From assembly GCA_963995525.1 (NCBI GenBank), contig OZ023217.1, positions 25,781,587-25,845,586 of the forward strand: DNA of 64,000 nucleotides, written 5' to 3'. The DNA is from Escarpia spicata (taxonomy: Eukaryota; Annelida; Polychaeta; Sabellida; Siboglinidae). The translations under genes were made by a program, and so were the position numbers. Shown one piece after another: positions 12,135 through 22,047 of the stretch. The notes under the pieces are model-generated. The model saw nothing but the letters and a program-made list of their open reading frames with translations, ran no database searches and was not told where the DNA came from. Position 1 is the first letter of the stretch, and each line of letters begins with the position of its first letter.

Positions 12135-13538
12135 GTGGCTGTGATGGTGGGGGCCCAGGGGGCACTATCATTCTCTACTCCAGAGAAGCTAGAAGTCGGA
12201 GAGACAGAAGGAGTAAGCATTGGAGCGTTTGAACAAAATAATCTAACCAATAGGGTTGGCTATGCCAAGGCAGGACCATCCAAAGTGATGTTTAAGAAAC
12301 AGCGGCCCCCGCATAATAAATAAAGACAATTTTGTCCTACACCAGACACGATAGGGGACATAAGACGATGGGACGACCCTGCTAGCAATGCTTTCGCTTG
12401 TCAAGTCTGCTTTCAGGATGCCTTTAACAACGCTTGCTTCCCGTCCGGGACCCACACACTGATGTTTGCCAAGGCTATATATTACGACATGCCAGCAGCC
12501 GCCGACGCCATTTTCGCTGCTCGCACAACGACGGCGGTAAACAAGATAGCAAGGATTTTCTCGGCCAACGACAACAAATGGAATCAACGAGCTGAGGATC
12601 TCCAGTGGGAGATCTTCCGGTGGAAATTCGACCACGCCCCGTCCTTCGTGAGAAGACTCGATACATCGGAAGGAAAAAACTTCATCAGCCATACGTTTGA
12701 CAACTACTGGGGCACCGGACACGACGGACATGGAAGGAACATGTACGGGAAACTATTGACGCAATTCCATGACTGTGTTAAGGGCGAAGGAAGGATGGGG
12801 AAGCTTTCGCGGAAAAACTCAACCACCCAGTCGACACAACCGTCGACGAGAGACAGCATTGACGAGTACAATACAGCTACCGACGGTGAGCACTTACAGT
12901 GCGACACAGAGACAACACCTTTGCCAAGCAGTTCTACGCCCACGACAACAAAGCCACCACGCAAACAGCCAAGGAAGAAGTTTATTATCAGCTCGTCGAC
13001 TACACTACCAACGGAACGAAGCAGGGGTATGGCTACAACCCCTCTCACATCGGCACACAAGCCCACTGGCTTCACGCAAGAACCGCTCTACTCCACTGTC
13101 GTATCCACTCCACCCATTTCATATCTCTCCTTGTCCACGGCTAATACACCAGGGACCAAGCCTTCTCCTACTTCGACTGCAAGTCATAAGCGGCGGACCA
13201 CTTCTCTATCACCTGGGCCACCGCCGTTGTGTTCTACAGCAGCTGCTATCGCCACACCATCCCTGCATCAGGCCATACGTGAGCCTTCTAACGTTTCTGC
13301 CACCTCTTCTCCATCCCTTTCTCCCAACTCCTTCCCGCCACTACCGAGACAATCGTGTTCTCCGGAGATTCCACCTTACTCCAGGTCTCATTCTTTTCTA
13401 CCTGTCTCCAGACCACGGGTGGACCGCACCATAATTCACAGACTACCCCCTTCGCCTACTCCTGCACAACGTTCTCTTCTGTGCCCTCCATACATAGAAG
13501 CACAACGTGCAAGAAATCCAGCTGGAAGTTACCGATAA
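12135..13538 (+). pseudogene. NADAR-like (YbiA/DUF1768-type) domain protein with Ser/Thr/Pro-rich tail
   Basis: One frame runs from an ATG at 12135, is interrupted only by TAA at 12321-12323, and continues to 13538. After the stop it carries GTHTLMFAKAIYYDMPAAAD, then FRWKFDHAPSFVRRLDTSEG and DNYWGTGHDGHGRNMYGKLL. This pattern (FAKA helix, W, KF..xP..LL.T, YWG.G.dG.GRN.LGk.L) is that of NADAR domains, which include ADP-ribose-directed N-glycosidases. The usual S-E-H segment reads G-T-H here, so activity is doubtful. Residues after about 12800 are low-complexity Ser/Thr/Pro/Arg sequence like a disordered linker. The SGNH domain follows in a different frame, so the two were probably one protein before an indel. 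Domain call from motif recognition. Confidence 0.65.
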
Positions 13539-14026
13539 TCACAAAACGTGTCGTTATTCTGGGTGACTCGAACATTTCTGGGATTACATAATCGAAGGAA
13601 CGAGACAGCCAAGTGGACAGCTACCATGGAGCCAAAATTAGGAATCTAGAACAGATGATGATGCATCCCGCAGAGACGGACGGCACACATCCAGAGATTG
13701 TGATCCTATCGGTGGGAATTAACGACAGAGCGAACAAACCAAGTGTGACGACCATCCCTAATTTGCGAAGGATGGCGGCTCGAGCAGGCAAGTGTTTTCC
13801 TCACTCAGTTATCGCCATACCCGAAATAAACTTTTTTGACAGATTACCTCTGGTAAAACAAGAATACATAATGAGAACTTTGGAGAGCTTACTATACATT
13901 AAGGGCATTGTTGTAATACCTAAATTAGAGGAGTCATCGTTCAAGACAGACACATCAGACAACATTCATTGGATACCAGAAACAGCGAACAAAATGCTAA
14001 CACATTGGTTGTGCCATTTAAACTAA
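13355..14026 (+). pseudogene. SGNH/GDSL-type hydrolase domain of the Penelope-like element
   Basis: Block I is visible as RVVILGDSN (GDSN at 13562-13573, nucleophile Ser), block III as VGINDRA (GIND at 13714-13725) and block V as DNIHW (Asp 13958, His 13967). Together they form the Ser-Asp-His set of SGNH esterases. TAA at 13589-13591 interrupts the frame just after block I. The frame then stays open to LCHLN and a stop at 14024-14026. SGNH/GDSL domains are known in first ORFs of some CR1-like LINEs and in giant rotifer Athena/Terminon elements; their role in retroelements is not settled. The start of the RT protein follows within about 60 bases. Confidence 0.75.
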
Positions 14027-15845
14027 GAAACATTGAGGGCAACCATACCGCACAAAACAAGTCCAATGATCTGCGCAATCCCACGGTTATCAACGTATGC
14101 CATCTAGTGTTATCTGAAACACAGGCAGAAATGTTGGATTACAATTTATATCAACACCTCATACAAATGATGCAGATGGCACGGCAGGCGTCTATCGGGC
14201 GTTTTGACATATCCAACTACAATATATTTTTCACGGAATGAAATCAACCAAATTAAAAAAGAACTTTACACCAAAATCAACCTGGAATCCGCCTTGCCAC
14301 AACAATGACATTAACTCTAAATTGGAACAACTGAAAGATTTTAGCTCGATAACTAACAAACATCGGAATAGTTTTGGTAATTTGTCAGAGTCGCAATTGG
14401 CGTCGATTTCGGCACTCAAGAGAAACCCATCTATTATTAATAAACCTGCTGATAAAGGCTCGGCCACAGTAATCATGTGTAAAGAAAACTATGTCGCAGA
14501 GACGAATCGACAGCTTGCGAACAAAAAACATTATACTAAACTAGACACACCGGTCTATCCACAAGCCGCAGTCTGCATTTCGGCAATACTAGACAGATTA
14601 CGACAAACAGGTTACATATCCGAGAAGCAACGAGATTATTTATTGCCACCGGATACACTTCGACCACGTCTGCTCTATCAAGATTCATAAGGCTAAAGAT
14701 AAATGGCCTCAGCCTCAAATGCCTCCAGGACGACCGATCATATCCGATTGCAACAACGAATCATATAAAATACCTGAGTAAATTGATTATTTGTAGCCTC
14801 ATTGGCAGTAATACATGCTTCGTATGTTAAAAAACACTACAGACTTCATTAATAAAGTGACTAAAATCGAAATTCCCAGTGATGCGCTACTGTTCTCCGT
14901 GGATATAGAAAGACCGCCCAGGCGCAGAGATTTTAGAACTACTTAAAATTTCCTTAGAACACAACGACCTTTTATTCGGATCAAACTGGTACCTTCAAGT
15001 TTTCGGCACTGCAATGAGGAAACGATTTGCCCCCAACTATGCCAATCTTTTTATGGCTGAGTGGGAAAAACAAGCACTAAGGAAATGCAACAAATTACCA
15101 TTAATCTATTTATGATATTTGAACAATATTTTTGGAATCTGGACACATGGGAATTATGAATTCCAAATTTTCTTGGACATACTAAATAGCTATCAAAATT
15201 GATTAAAATTAACGTCACTTACGAGTAAACACTCAATAGATTTATTGGATACTACAAACTTTAAAGGCGAACGCTTTAATTAATTCAACGGGGCATCTTG
15301 ACAGCAAGGTTTACTTTAAACCAACAGATACACATCAACTACTATACAAAGACACGTTCCATCCGAAACATACCTTCTTTGGTATGAATGAATGAATGCA
15401 CGTTTATTCAACAACAACAACAACAACAACAACATAATACATGCACAGTATGGTTTGCTGCTGCTGCTGCTGCTGAAAGGACATAGCTGAAGTCATAGAC
15501 TTATGTGTTGCTATGCCCTTCTCGAACTAAAAAAACTGAATAAATACAACATGAATTATAAATAAATTACAAAATAACATTCACAACTCATATATAAACG
15601 TTTTATCATAGTTCTTGTGTTACTATTACATAGGTTTAACACAACGTCACCTTCAATTAACAATTCTCAAATATGTAGAAAGTAATGACAACTTGATTGC
15701 TTTTTTAAATTGTGTTAAACTTGGTATCCTCAAATCGCAACTATTACGATTTCACAGGATTTGTAACAATAAATCAGACTTTGAGGAAGCTGTACAAACA
15801 TTTTTTCATAGCCTGAGGCAAAGGAATTATACGTCGCGTTTTTAA
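14027..15845 (+). pseudogene. Penelope-type reverse transcriptase (interrupted)
   Basis: The pieces, in order, are: N-terminal INVCHLVLSETQAEML near 14090; FTPKSTWNPP then IINKPADKGSATVIM at 14240-14690; KIHKAKDKWPQPQMPPGRPI and SDCNNESYKIPE at 14687-14778; LLFSVDIE near 14895; FGTAMRKRFAPNYANLFMAE at 15004-15063; then the active-site region at 15116-15140. These are standard Penelope-like RT blocks. The catalytic pair reads Asn-Asn (AAC AAT at 15122-15127) instead of Asp-Asp, with a TGA two codons before. An insertion at 15386-15727 splits the thumb between KPTDTHQLLYKDTFHPKHTF and GILKSQLLRFHRI. At least four frame changes. Confidence 0.88.
15386..15727 (-). mobile_element. ~335-bp insertion inside the Penelope RT with 7-bp target duplication
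   Basis: TTGGTAT occurs at 15379-15385 and again at 15721-15727, on either side of the inserted block. The flanking RT codons join cleanly (HTF-G-ILKSQLL). Read on the minus strand, the insert ends with AATAAACGTGCATTCATTC preceded by (TTG)n and (CAG)n tracts, like a non-LTR retrotransposon or SINE 3' end. No coding capacity. Confidence 0.6.
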
Positions 15846-15904
15846 GGCTCATTAAAAGCACTACCCTAGCGGACATTAAAAATCAGAACAGGAAAGAGCA
15901 AGCC

Positions 15905-16300
15905 GTGAAATGTCAGGTAAAAAGGTGTCTAGCCTGTACGGTATTTGTACACTTCACACCTATTAACAACACAAAGAGGCTACCACAGGGCAAAATCAAC
16001 AATTGCGGTACATCCAGCGTGGTTTATCTAATTACCTGCAACGCCTGCCCCGCAAGATACGTGGGTGAGACTGGCAATCAACTCCGAACACGTCTAAATA
16101 ATCACAGATCGGACATACGACATCACAACGACATACAAGTGGCCAAGCATTTTAACGGAGCCGGTCACTCAATATCCGATTTGCATATTACAATCTTGGA
16201 ATCAGGGCCATTTTCTGACGTCGCCTCACTGGAAACTATTTACAGACAAAATTGTGAATCAAAATGGATTACAAGACTTAAAACTACGCAGCCATGGTGA
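15905..16300 (+). pseudogene. GIY-YIG endonuclease domain of the Penelope-like element
   Basis: After a cysteine-rich linker (KCQVKRCLAC) the frame shows SVVYLITCNACPARYVGETG, where VVY and YVG are the GIY and YIG elements. LRTRLNNHRSDI supplies the conserved Arg and His, and SLETIYRQNCESKWI the Glu. The domain nicks target DNA to prime reverse transcription in Penelope-like elements. The family's terminal PHGLN-like motif reads PW-stop-LN because GGA has become TGA at 16297-16299; the same frame then continues (next entry). The catalytic residues look intact. Confidence 0.9.
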
Positions 16301-16504
16301 CTGAATGTTAGAGAAGACTCTTATGTTATTATACCTCTTGTGATTCGCTTCTTCCACCAGGGACGAACAATTGATAAACTAACTAAAGCCGCCTATAAAC
16401 TGCTACAAGCCGCGTATCCAGAAATATACATGCCGAGATGTATAATAGCATTCTCAAAGAACAAGAATCTGAAAGATATGCTGGTGGCCACCAAATTACA
16501 ATGA
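16301..16504 (+). pseudogene. Conserved-looking C-terminal extension after the GIY-YIG domain
   Basis: In the same frame as GIY-YIG and past one TGA, about 67 residues follow to TGA at 16502. They contain VIPLVIRFF-like, CIIAFSKNKNLKDMLVATKL and other blocks. The AFxxxKNLxDxLVxxKL pattern resembles a segment that in other Penelope/Neptune proteins lies between RT and GIY-YIG. Here it is after the endonuclease. That comparison is from memory of the family and needs alignment. Confidence 0.5.
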
Positions 16505-16840
16505 ATAATGGACTTCTACAGAACAATGACCTTAGCGCTTAAGACTCTGTGAGACGTCGTAGTGTTAGTGCAATTGTGTAGTTGTTAGGGGGGTTATGCT
16601 GCATGTGGGATTGTCGGGTGCCATTAATCATACATGTTTTTTTCTTTTTTAGGTTTAATTTACAAAAAAAAATTGTAGAGAAGACCATCTACCCGAAAGG
16701 ACTAAACTGATTTTATCAGATGTCTAGGTTTAGGGTTCACATTCGCCACCCATACTCCGTTGCCAGTGCATTAGGGTCTTCGTTCATGTTCCACATCCTT
16801 AAAAGATGATACTTGAGCCTAGTACACCCGTTTTCCTAAA

Positions 16841-16861
<21 letters not shown>

Positions 16862-16871
<10 letters not shown>

Positions 16872-16898
16872 AACCGGTGACACACCCACCAGACTTCG

Positions 16899-16982
<84 letters not shown>

Positions 16983-17780
16983 GGTGACACACCCACCATA
17001 CTTCGGGAACATACCCAACAGACTTTGGGGACACACCCACCAGATATCGGGATTACACTCACCAGACTTCGGGAACACACCTACCAGATTTCGGGGATAC
17101 ACCCAACAGACTTCTGAGACACACCCACCAGACTGCGGGGACACACCCACCAGACTTCGGGGACGCACCAACCAGACTTCGGAGACACACCCACCAGACT
17201 TCGGGGACGCACCAACCAGACTTCGGTGACACACTCACCAGACTTACCAAGAATAGAACTTCCGGAACAGTTTGTGTTGTTTTTGTTGTGCGTGCGTGCG
17301 TGCGTGCGTGCATGTGTATGATATACTCTCCATGCACAAACAACTCATGTACTTATGCCTGACATCTGTTATATCATAATATTAATATAGCGGCTCATAA
17401 TCTTTGTAGGACACAAGTCCTTGAATGAATACTAAATGCACGACTATAATTATTGTCTAAATTGTCATTCCTTAATCCAGTTATGTATACTTCATGACAT
17501 CGGATACCATCAGTGTAACAATGCTCATCCCAACTACTCCTATGGAATATCGGTTACCTGACAGCGCGACAGACGCACATCAGCCTGTTGAGGGCCGACA
17601 TCTCAGCGGGGACATACCTACATCCAATGATCTCCTGATACGTACTAAGAACCAAATATAATTAATATATTATCTTTGGAATTATACAATTATGCGTATA
17701 TAGTGATTCCTTGTCCAAAACCGGAAGTAAACCTGCCTATCATAGTACACAACATCTGTAAGTGCTGGGGAGATTCCATC
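16862..17780 (+). repeat. Minisatellite-bearing dispersed repeat, copy 2
   Basis: A (CA)n run at 16907-16981 is embedded in about 15 degenerate 22-bp units (CACCAGACTTCGGGGACACA type) ending near 17245. The same downstream sequence as in copy 1 follows, to about 17780. It lacks the ~34 bases present in copy 1. Same orientation as copy 1, 6 kb away. Confidence 0.85.
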
Positions 17781-17860
17781 CATACTGTCAACACATTACA
17801 ACCAACTTACCTTCCCACGGGGAAACTTAAAAGTAAACTGAACATCAACTATTATAAAAT

Positions 17861-17872
17861 AATTATATGACA

Positions 17873-17936
<64 letters not shown>

Positions 17937-17950
17937 TGTCATATAATTAT
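17861..17950. repeat. Perfect palindrome with (TA)n core
   Basis: AATTATATGACACTGATA precedes, and TATCAGTGTCATATAATTA follows, a (TA)n run. A third partial copy (CATGACACTGATATATA) lies at 18007. The whole forms a long hairpin, probably a (TA)n-targeted or foldback insertion. Confidence 0.85.
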
Positions 17951-17955
17951 TTTTA

Positions 17956-17988
<33 letters not shown>

Positions 17989-17989
17989 C

Positions 17990-18517
17990 ATATATATATG
18001 TATATACATGACACTGATATATATATTTCCGGACGTTGCAGCCTTGATGGATTGTCTATAGACATCTCTTTCGTTTGGCAGTCTCCCCACTCGCCAGACG
18101 TCTGCTCCCATCCATTCCTCTATGTCCTTCCGCCATTGTCTCCTAGGTCTACCTCTGCTTCTGCTGCCTTCCACTTTTCCTTCCATTATTAGTCTCTCTA
18201 GAGACTGATGCCGTTTCACATAACCGAAATAATTTATTAGTTTAATTTTGTTTATGTTTCTTTACAAAGTTAAATAAAGTCCCGGGTATAACACCAAGCT
18301 CATCTGCGATGGATTCGTTAATTCTTCGTTCAGTCCACGAAACTCGTAATATCTTTCTATAACACTTGTTTTCAAATGCATTTATACGTTTAGTAATGTT
18401 CTTATTAAGAGTCCAGGTTTCGCATCCATACGTAGCCGATGGAAAAATGCAGACTCGGATAATTCGTATTTTCATATCTTTGTTCGTTGCTTTCCACAGC
18501 TTCTTCATCTCCATCAA
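17990..18517 (-). pseudogene. RTE-like LINE A: C-terminal region
   Basis: Contains FPSATYGCETWTLNKNITKR and INAFENKCYRKILRVSWTER, then after a frameshift GRPRRQWRKDIEEWMGADVW and RQSIKAATSG. These are the standard C-terminal blocks of RTE-like proteins (YGCETW, RRxLRISW, GRxRxxWxxDIxxW). The homology ends in (TA)-rich sequence. Confidence 0.85.
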
Positions 18518-19528
18518 TTTTTATTCGCTATTGCCAACCTCCGCTTGATCTCTTTCGTCCCATCTCCATCCGCTTCTATCAGTGACCCTAGATATTCAAA
18601 ACTTTCCACTCGTTCTATTTCCTCGCCATCTACTGTGACTTCTGATGGTTCTCGGCATCCCTTCACATCCATAATCTTAGTCTTCTTTACGTTTAGTTTC
18701 AATCCTTTCATCTCGCTGTGCTCTTTAATAGTAGTTATCAGTTTATCCAATCCTTCTTTTGTATCGGATAATGACTGTGTGTCATCGGCATATCTCAATT
18801 CATATATCTCCTGTCTTCACTTTCTGTCCATTAAAAAACTTGCTTCTCGTGTCAGTCAGACTTTTCTCATGATATTCTCTGTGCATAGACTGAATAGGTG
18901 GGGGACAAAATGCACCCCTGTCTCACTCCCTTGCCGACTGGGAACCAATCTGTGGTACCACACTCTAATCTCATTGCAGACTGCTGTCCAACATATAAAT
19001 TTTGGATAAGTGATGTAATTTTCTGGTCAAATCCCATGTGTATCAAGGTTTTCCAGAGTTGTTGATGACTAACATTATTAAAAGCTTTTAAATAATCTAT
19101 GACACAGATCCTAAGGTCATGGTTGAATTCTCTGCATTTCTTAATTAACATCTTCAGGTTGAAAATGTGATCTCTTGTTCCTCTTCCAGTCCGGAAACCA
19201 GCTTGTGTTCTGTTGACTTCACATTCAAATTTTGTTGTGATTCTCTTCATTATGATTTTTAGTATAATTTTGCTCGCATGGCTGATGAGTGATATAGTCC
19301 TGTGGTTTGAGCATTCTTGTGTGTCACCTTTTTCGGTAATAGTATAAGGATGGCTCCTTTCCAGTCCATGGGCCATGTTCCACTTTTCCATATTTTCTTG
19401 CATAGTGTGTGATAGATATCCACGCCTGCTTCGCCACTTGCTCTTATTAGCTCTGCAGTGTTGTTATCAGTGCCTGGTGATTTTCCGTCTTTTATACTTT
19501 TTATTGCCCACTCCACCTCTGAACGCAA
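18514..19528 (-). pseudogene. RTE-like LINE A: reverse transcriptase
   Basis: Blocks on the minus strand: IKSIKDGKSPGTDNNTAELI, WPMDWKGAILILLPKK, HRTISLISHASKIILKII, NRTQAGFRTGRGTRDHIFNL, LRICVIDYLKAFNNVSHQQL (first catalytic Asp in the D-Y-x-K-A-F context), GVRQGCILSPT, then MRYADDTQSLSD (YADD) and LKLNVKKTKIM. The three main frames (19528-19259, 19403-18867, 18798-18514) are offset by indels. All active-site residues persist, but the frame does not. Confidence 0.88.
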
Positions 19529-19549
19529 AGGCTCAATTTCATCTTCTGG

Positions 19550-20140
19550 TTATGTCCTCTCTCTTCCATTATCCATGTCTACCTCTTCTGTTTCTTCTTT
19601 CTTAAACATGCTTTCACAATACTGCTTCCATATTTCAAGTATGTCATCGATTTCTGTCAGAGTCATTCCCGTTTCATATTTAATAACGCCAAGTCTAGGT
19701 TTGAACGACTGTATCATAGACTTGATTTCCTCGAACATACTGCGACTATCGTTCCTTCTCATACATAGTTCTATCTTTTCGCATTTCTTCTCTAGATATA
19801 TTTTCTTGTCTTCCTTACACATTCGTTTAATTATCTTGCACTTCTCTCTATATTTCTCATGATAATTCTCACTTATTTCTTTGTTCTTCTTTAACTCTTT
19901 CCTTTCGTCAATCGTCTGCAGTGTGTCTTTGCTTAGCCATGGTTGTTTTTGCCTCCTCTTTTTAGTGAAGTGTTTGTCAGCTGATTCCATAATGATGTTC
20001 CTAATTTCTAATGCCAACTCCTCTGGTTCCTTCTCGTCAGCCACTGTCTGTAATATTCCGAAACGGTTCATAACCTCTACTCGATATCCTTCTTTGATAT
20101 CACTGACGTCATACCTCACTATCTCTTTCCCTCTCTTCAT
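19550..20140 (-). pseudogene. RTE-like LINE A: linker between endonuclease and RT
   Basis: A Lys/Glu-rich helical frame of 196 codons (KKRRQKQPWLSKDTLQTIDE, then basic coiled-coil-like sequence). It matches the position and composition of the linker in RTE-type proteins (R..PW.s..t...i..r). No catalytic residues. Continuous with the flanking domains apart from frame breaks. Confidence 0.7.
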
Positions 20141-20149
20141 CTTTCTAAT

Positions 20150-20913
20150 TTTATCGCAATCTTGGCGCTTGGCAATTCATGGTCAGAACCACAATCGGCT
20201 CCCGGTAATGTCTTTGGATTAAACACAGACGTCCTCCATCGTTTTGGTATCAGTATACAGTCGATTTGATTTCTGTTCCAACCATCTGGTGTTGTCCAAG
20301 TGTACATCTTCTTTGATGTTGTTTGAAGAAAGTATTAGTGATCATCAGTTCATTCTCTATGATAAACTCAACAAGTCTATCTCCTCTCCCATTTCTCTCG
20401 CCTAGTCCATATTTTCCGATATTTCCATTTTCTTCTTCGTTTTGACAACTGCCAACTTTTGCATTGAAATCGCCCATCAGTACTACCATGTCTCTCCTGT
20501 TTACCTCGTCAACTGTTCGTTGCAGTGTATCATAAAACGTTTCTATTACATCGTCGTCTGCAGTGCTCGTTGGTGCATAAATTTATATACATTTTATATT
20601 CGTGGGTTTTGCTCATATTCGTATGGTACTAATTCTATCATTGACCGGATTATATCCTAATAGTGCATTTTCAGTTTTCTTTGATAGATAGAAGGCAACA
20701 CCACTCATCCCTGGCTTAGTTGCTCCTGAGTATACAAACTTTCCTCCTGAATCCGGGCGAAAGTGTCCTTGTCCGGCCAACCTGTGTTCCGTAATCCCTA
20801 ATATATCTACCCCATATCTTTCTGCTTCCGATGTTACCATTTGTAGTCTTCCGTGACTCTTATTTCTGATGTATATATATGTATATATACGACTGTATAT
20901 ATATATATATATG

Positions 20914-20948
<35 letters not shown>
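20150..20948 (-). pseudogene. RTE-like LINE A: AP-type endonuclease
   Basis: Minus-strand blocks: RYGVDILGITEHRLAGQGHF (TE/H segment, including the Glu), GVAFYLSKK, then MVVLMGDFNAKVGSCQNEEE (GDFN catalytic Asp/Asn), and after a frameshift a GSDHELP segment near 20185 (catalytic SDH). The enzyme makes the first-strand nick in target-primed reverse transcription. The first strand of the domain (ATWNVRT) is missing, replaced by AT-rich sequence and a CA array. Confidence 0.8.

Positions 20949-20956
<8 letters not shown>
20868..20956. repeat. Compound (TA)n/(CA)n microsatellite
   Basis: TA runs, then a CA run at 20917-20947, then TA again, inside LINE A. Confidence 0.95.
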
Positions 20957-20957
<1 letters not shown>

Positions 20958-21343
20958 ACATAATTACGTTAACCTGGTCGTATAATATGTGGGTTTTTTT
21001 TTCTTCTTTTCTATCTATCTAAGTCAGTGCTATTCGTTATCATAATCGAAACTACTCCGAAATGTGAACTATTTATTATACTATATTATATCTGAATGTT
21101 TTCTACTTATCTTCTACTTATACAATTTCACTTGAAAAATACCAACACTTCTTTATTAACATAACTTTTTACTACCCATAATAAACTGTTATTCAGTATT
21201 TGTATTCATGTGTGTACCAGTTCTGCCATAAAGAGTTTCCTCAAAAATAAACTATATGTTAATTAACTTGCATCGTTGTACGTACTTTTATGTTATTCCC
21301 TGGACATGAAATAAAACAGATGCGCTACCACAAAACAGAACAC

Positions 21344-22047
21344 TTAGAACGTACTTGAAAAAGCGATTGTGTGACGAGGTTTGATGGCCACACGGATTTT
21401 TCCTTTTAGCTTTTTGTTGTTGGTTTTACCTCCCGCACAGTCGGGCATACTACCGTCATCAGCTCTGGCGTTACTTCCAACATCTCTAAGCTCTTCCCCA
21501 GTAAGTGTCGTCCTATCCAGCCTGGGGGGCTCACCACTAGGACCTCTCTTACTGTCTATATTCTCTATCAAGGTTTCTTGGGCTAATATAGCGGTAATTG
21601 CCCATTGTATTCCGCTGGTTTGTGTACGGTTAACTTCATTATTCCTTGACTAAAAAGCCTTGCACCGCAGAACAGCGGGTCACCGGTCCTTCCACGTGCG
21701 TCTTGGTAGGTACCTTGCAGCCTGGTGAAAGGCTGTTTCTGTTTCGCATTTGTAGCCGGGGGTGTAGCCAATCGGCTGGCCGCCTACTCATCCGAGAAAA
21801 TCTTTGTGTACTAACGGCAGACGTCCCTCGACTCAATAGGCATTATAGCCTACAAGCCTTACTCATGTAGTTTTGCTGGTCAGCCGAGACCATTGCCCGG
21901 TGTGTGGCCACTGCCGTACATTAGCAGTTCCTAGGAGCCATACATGAGCTAGATAGACTGTGGGAACCAGTGGTTAGAGCCTCCACAGAAGTGGAGCGGC
22001 TGCCCATCATCAAAGGGACTATCCCTCCAGGTTCTACCCTACACCCC
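21344..22047 (-). other. Probable 5' region of RTE-like LINE A
   Basis: The minus-strand sequence has one 75-codon frame ending in a Lys-rich NNKKLKGKIRVA stretch, where RTE proteins usually continue into the endonuclease with IRVATWN. Upstream, a second frame (21836-21639) is rich in Arg/Ser/Pro. The GC content is higher than in the flanks. Assigned by position between shared module copy 2 and the endonuclease. Confidence 0.5.

Larger units (their letters stand above)
11765..16560 (+). mobile_element. Penelope-like retroelement with NADAR and SGNH hydrolase domains
   Basis: The order along the plus strand is: leader module; NADAR-like domain (12321-12790); Ser/Thr/Pro-rich linker; SGNH hydrolase (13540-14026); Penelope-type RT (about 14090-15845, interrupted by an insertion); GIY-YIG endonuclease (15905-16300); and a short conserved tail to 16504. 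All pieces lie on one strand with no unrelated DNA between the SGNH domain and the RT N-terminus. This supports a single element with an accessory first protein. At least three in-frame stops, several frameshifts, an insertion and a mutated RT active site make it inactive. Direct copies of another repeat flank it. Confidence 0.75.
17990..22047 (-). mobile_element. RTE-like non-LTR retrotransposon A (near full-length relic)
   Basis: Minus-strand order: putative 5' region (22047-21344), AP endonuclease (20948-20150), linker (20140-19550), RT (19528-18514), and C-terminal region (18517-17990) ending RQSIKAATSG. These are RTE/BovB-like proteins. About 400 bp of AT-rich sequence at 20950-21340 interrupts the link between the 5' region (KGKIRVA, where the endonuclease should start) and the endonuclease. 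Several frameshifts. Confidence 0.8.

Noticed and set aside
12243..13434. Open frames on the minus strand and in a third plus frame across the NADAR region
   Set aside because: Shadows of the frame that carries the NADAR homology; no recognisable domain of their own.
16862..17245. CRISPR array
   Set aside because: Short direct repeats have no regular unique spacers; this is a degenerate 22-bp minisatellite in a eukaryotic genome.
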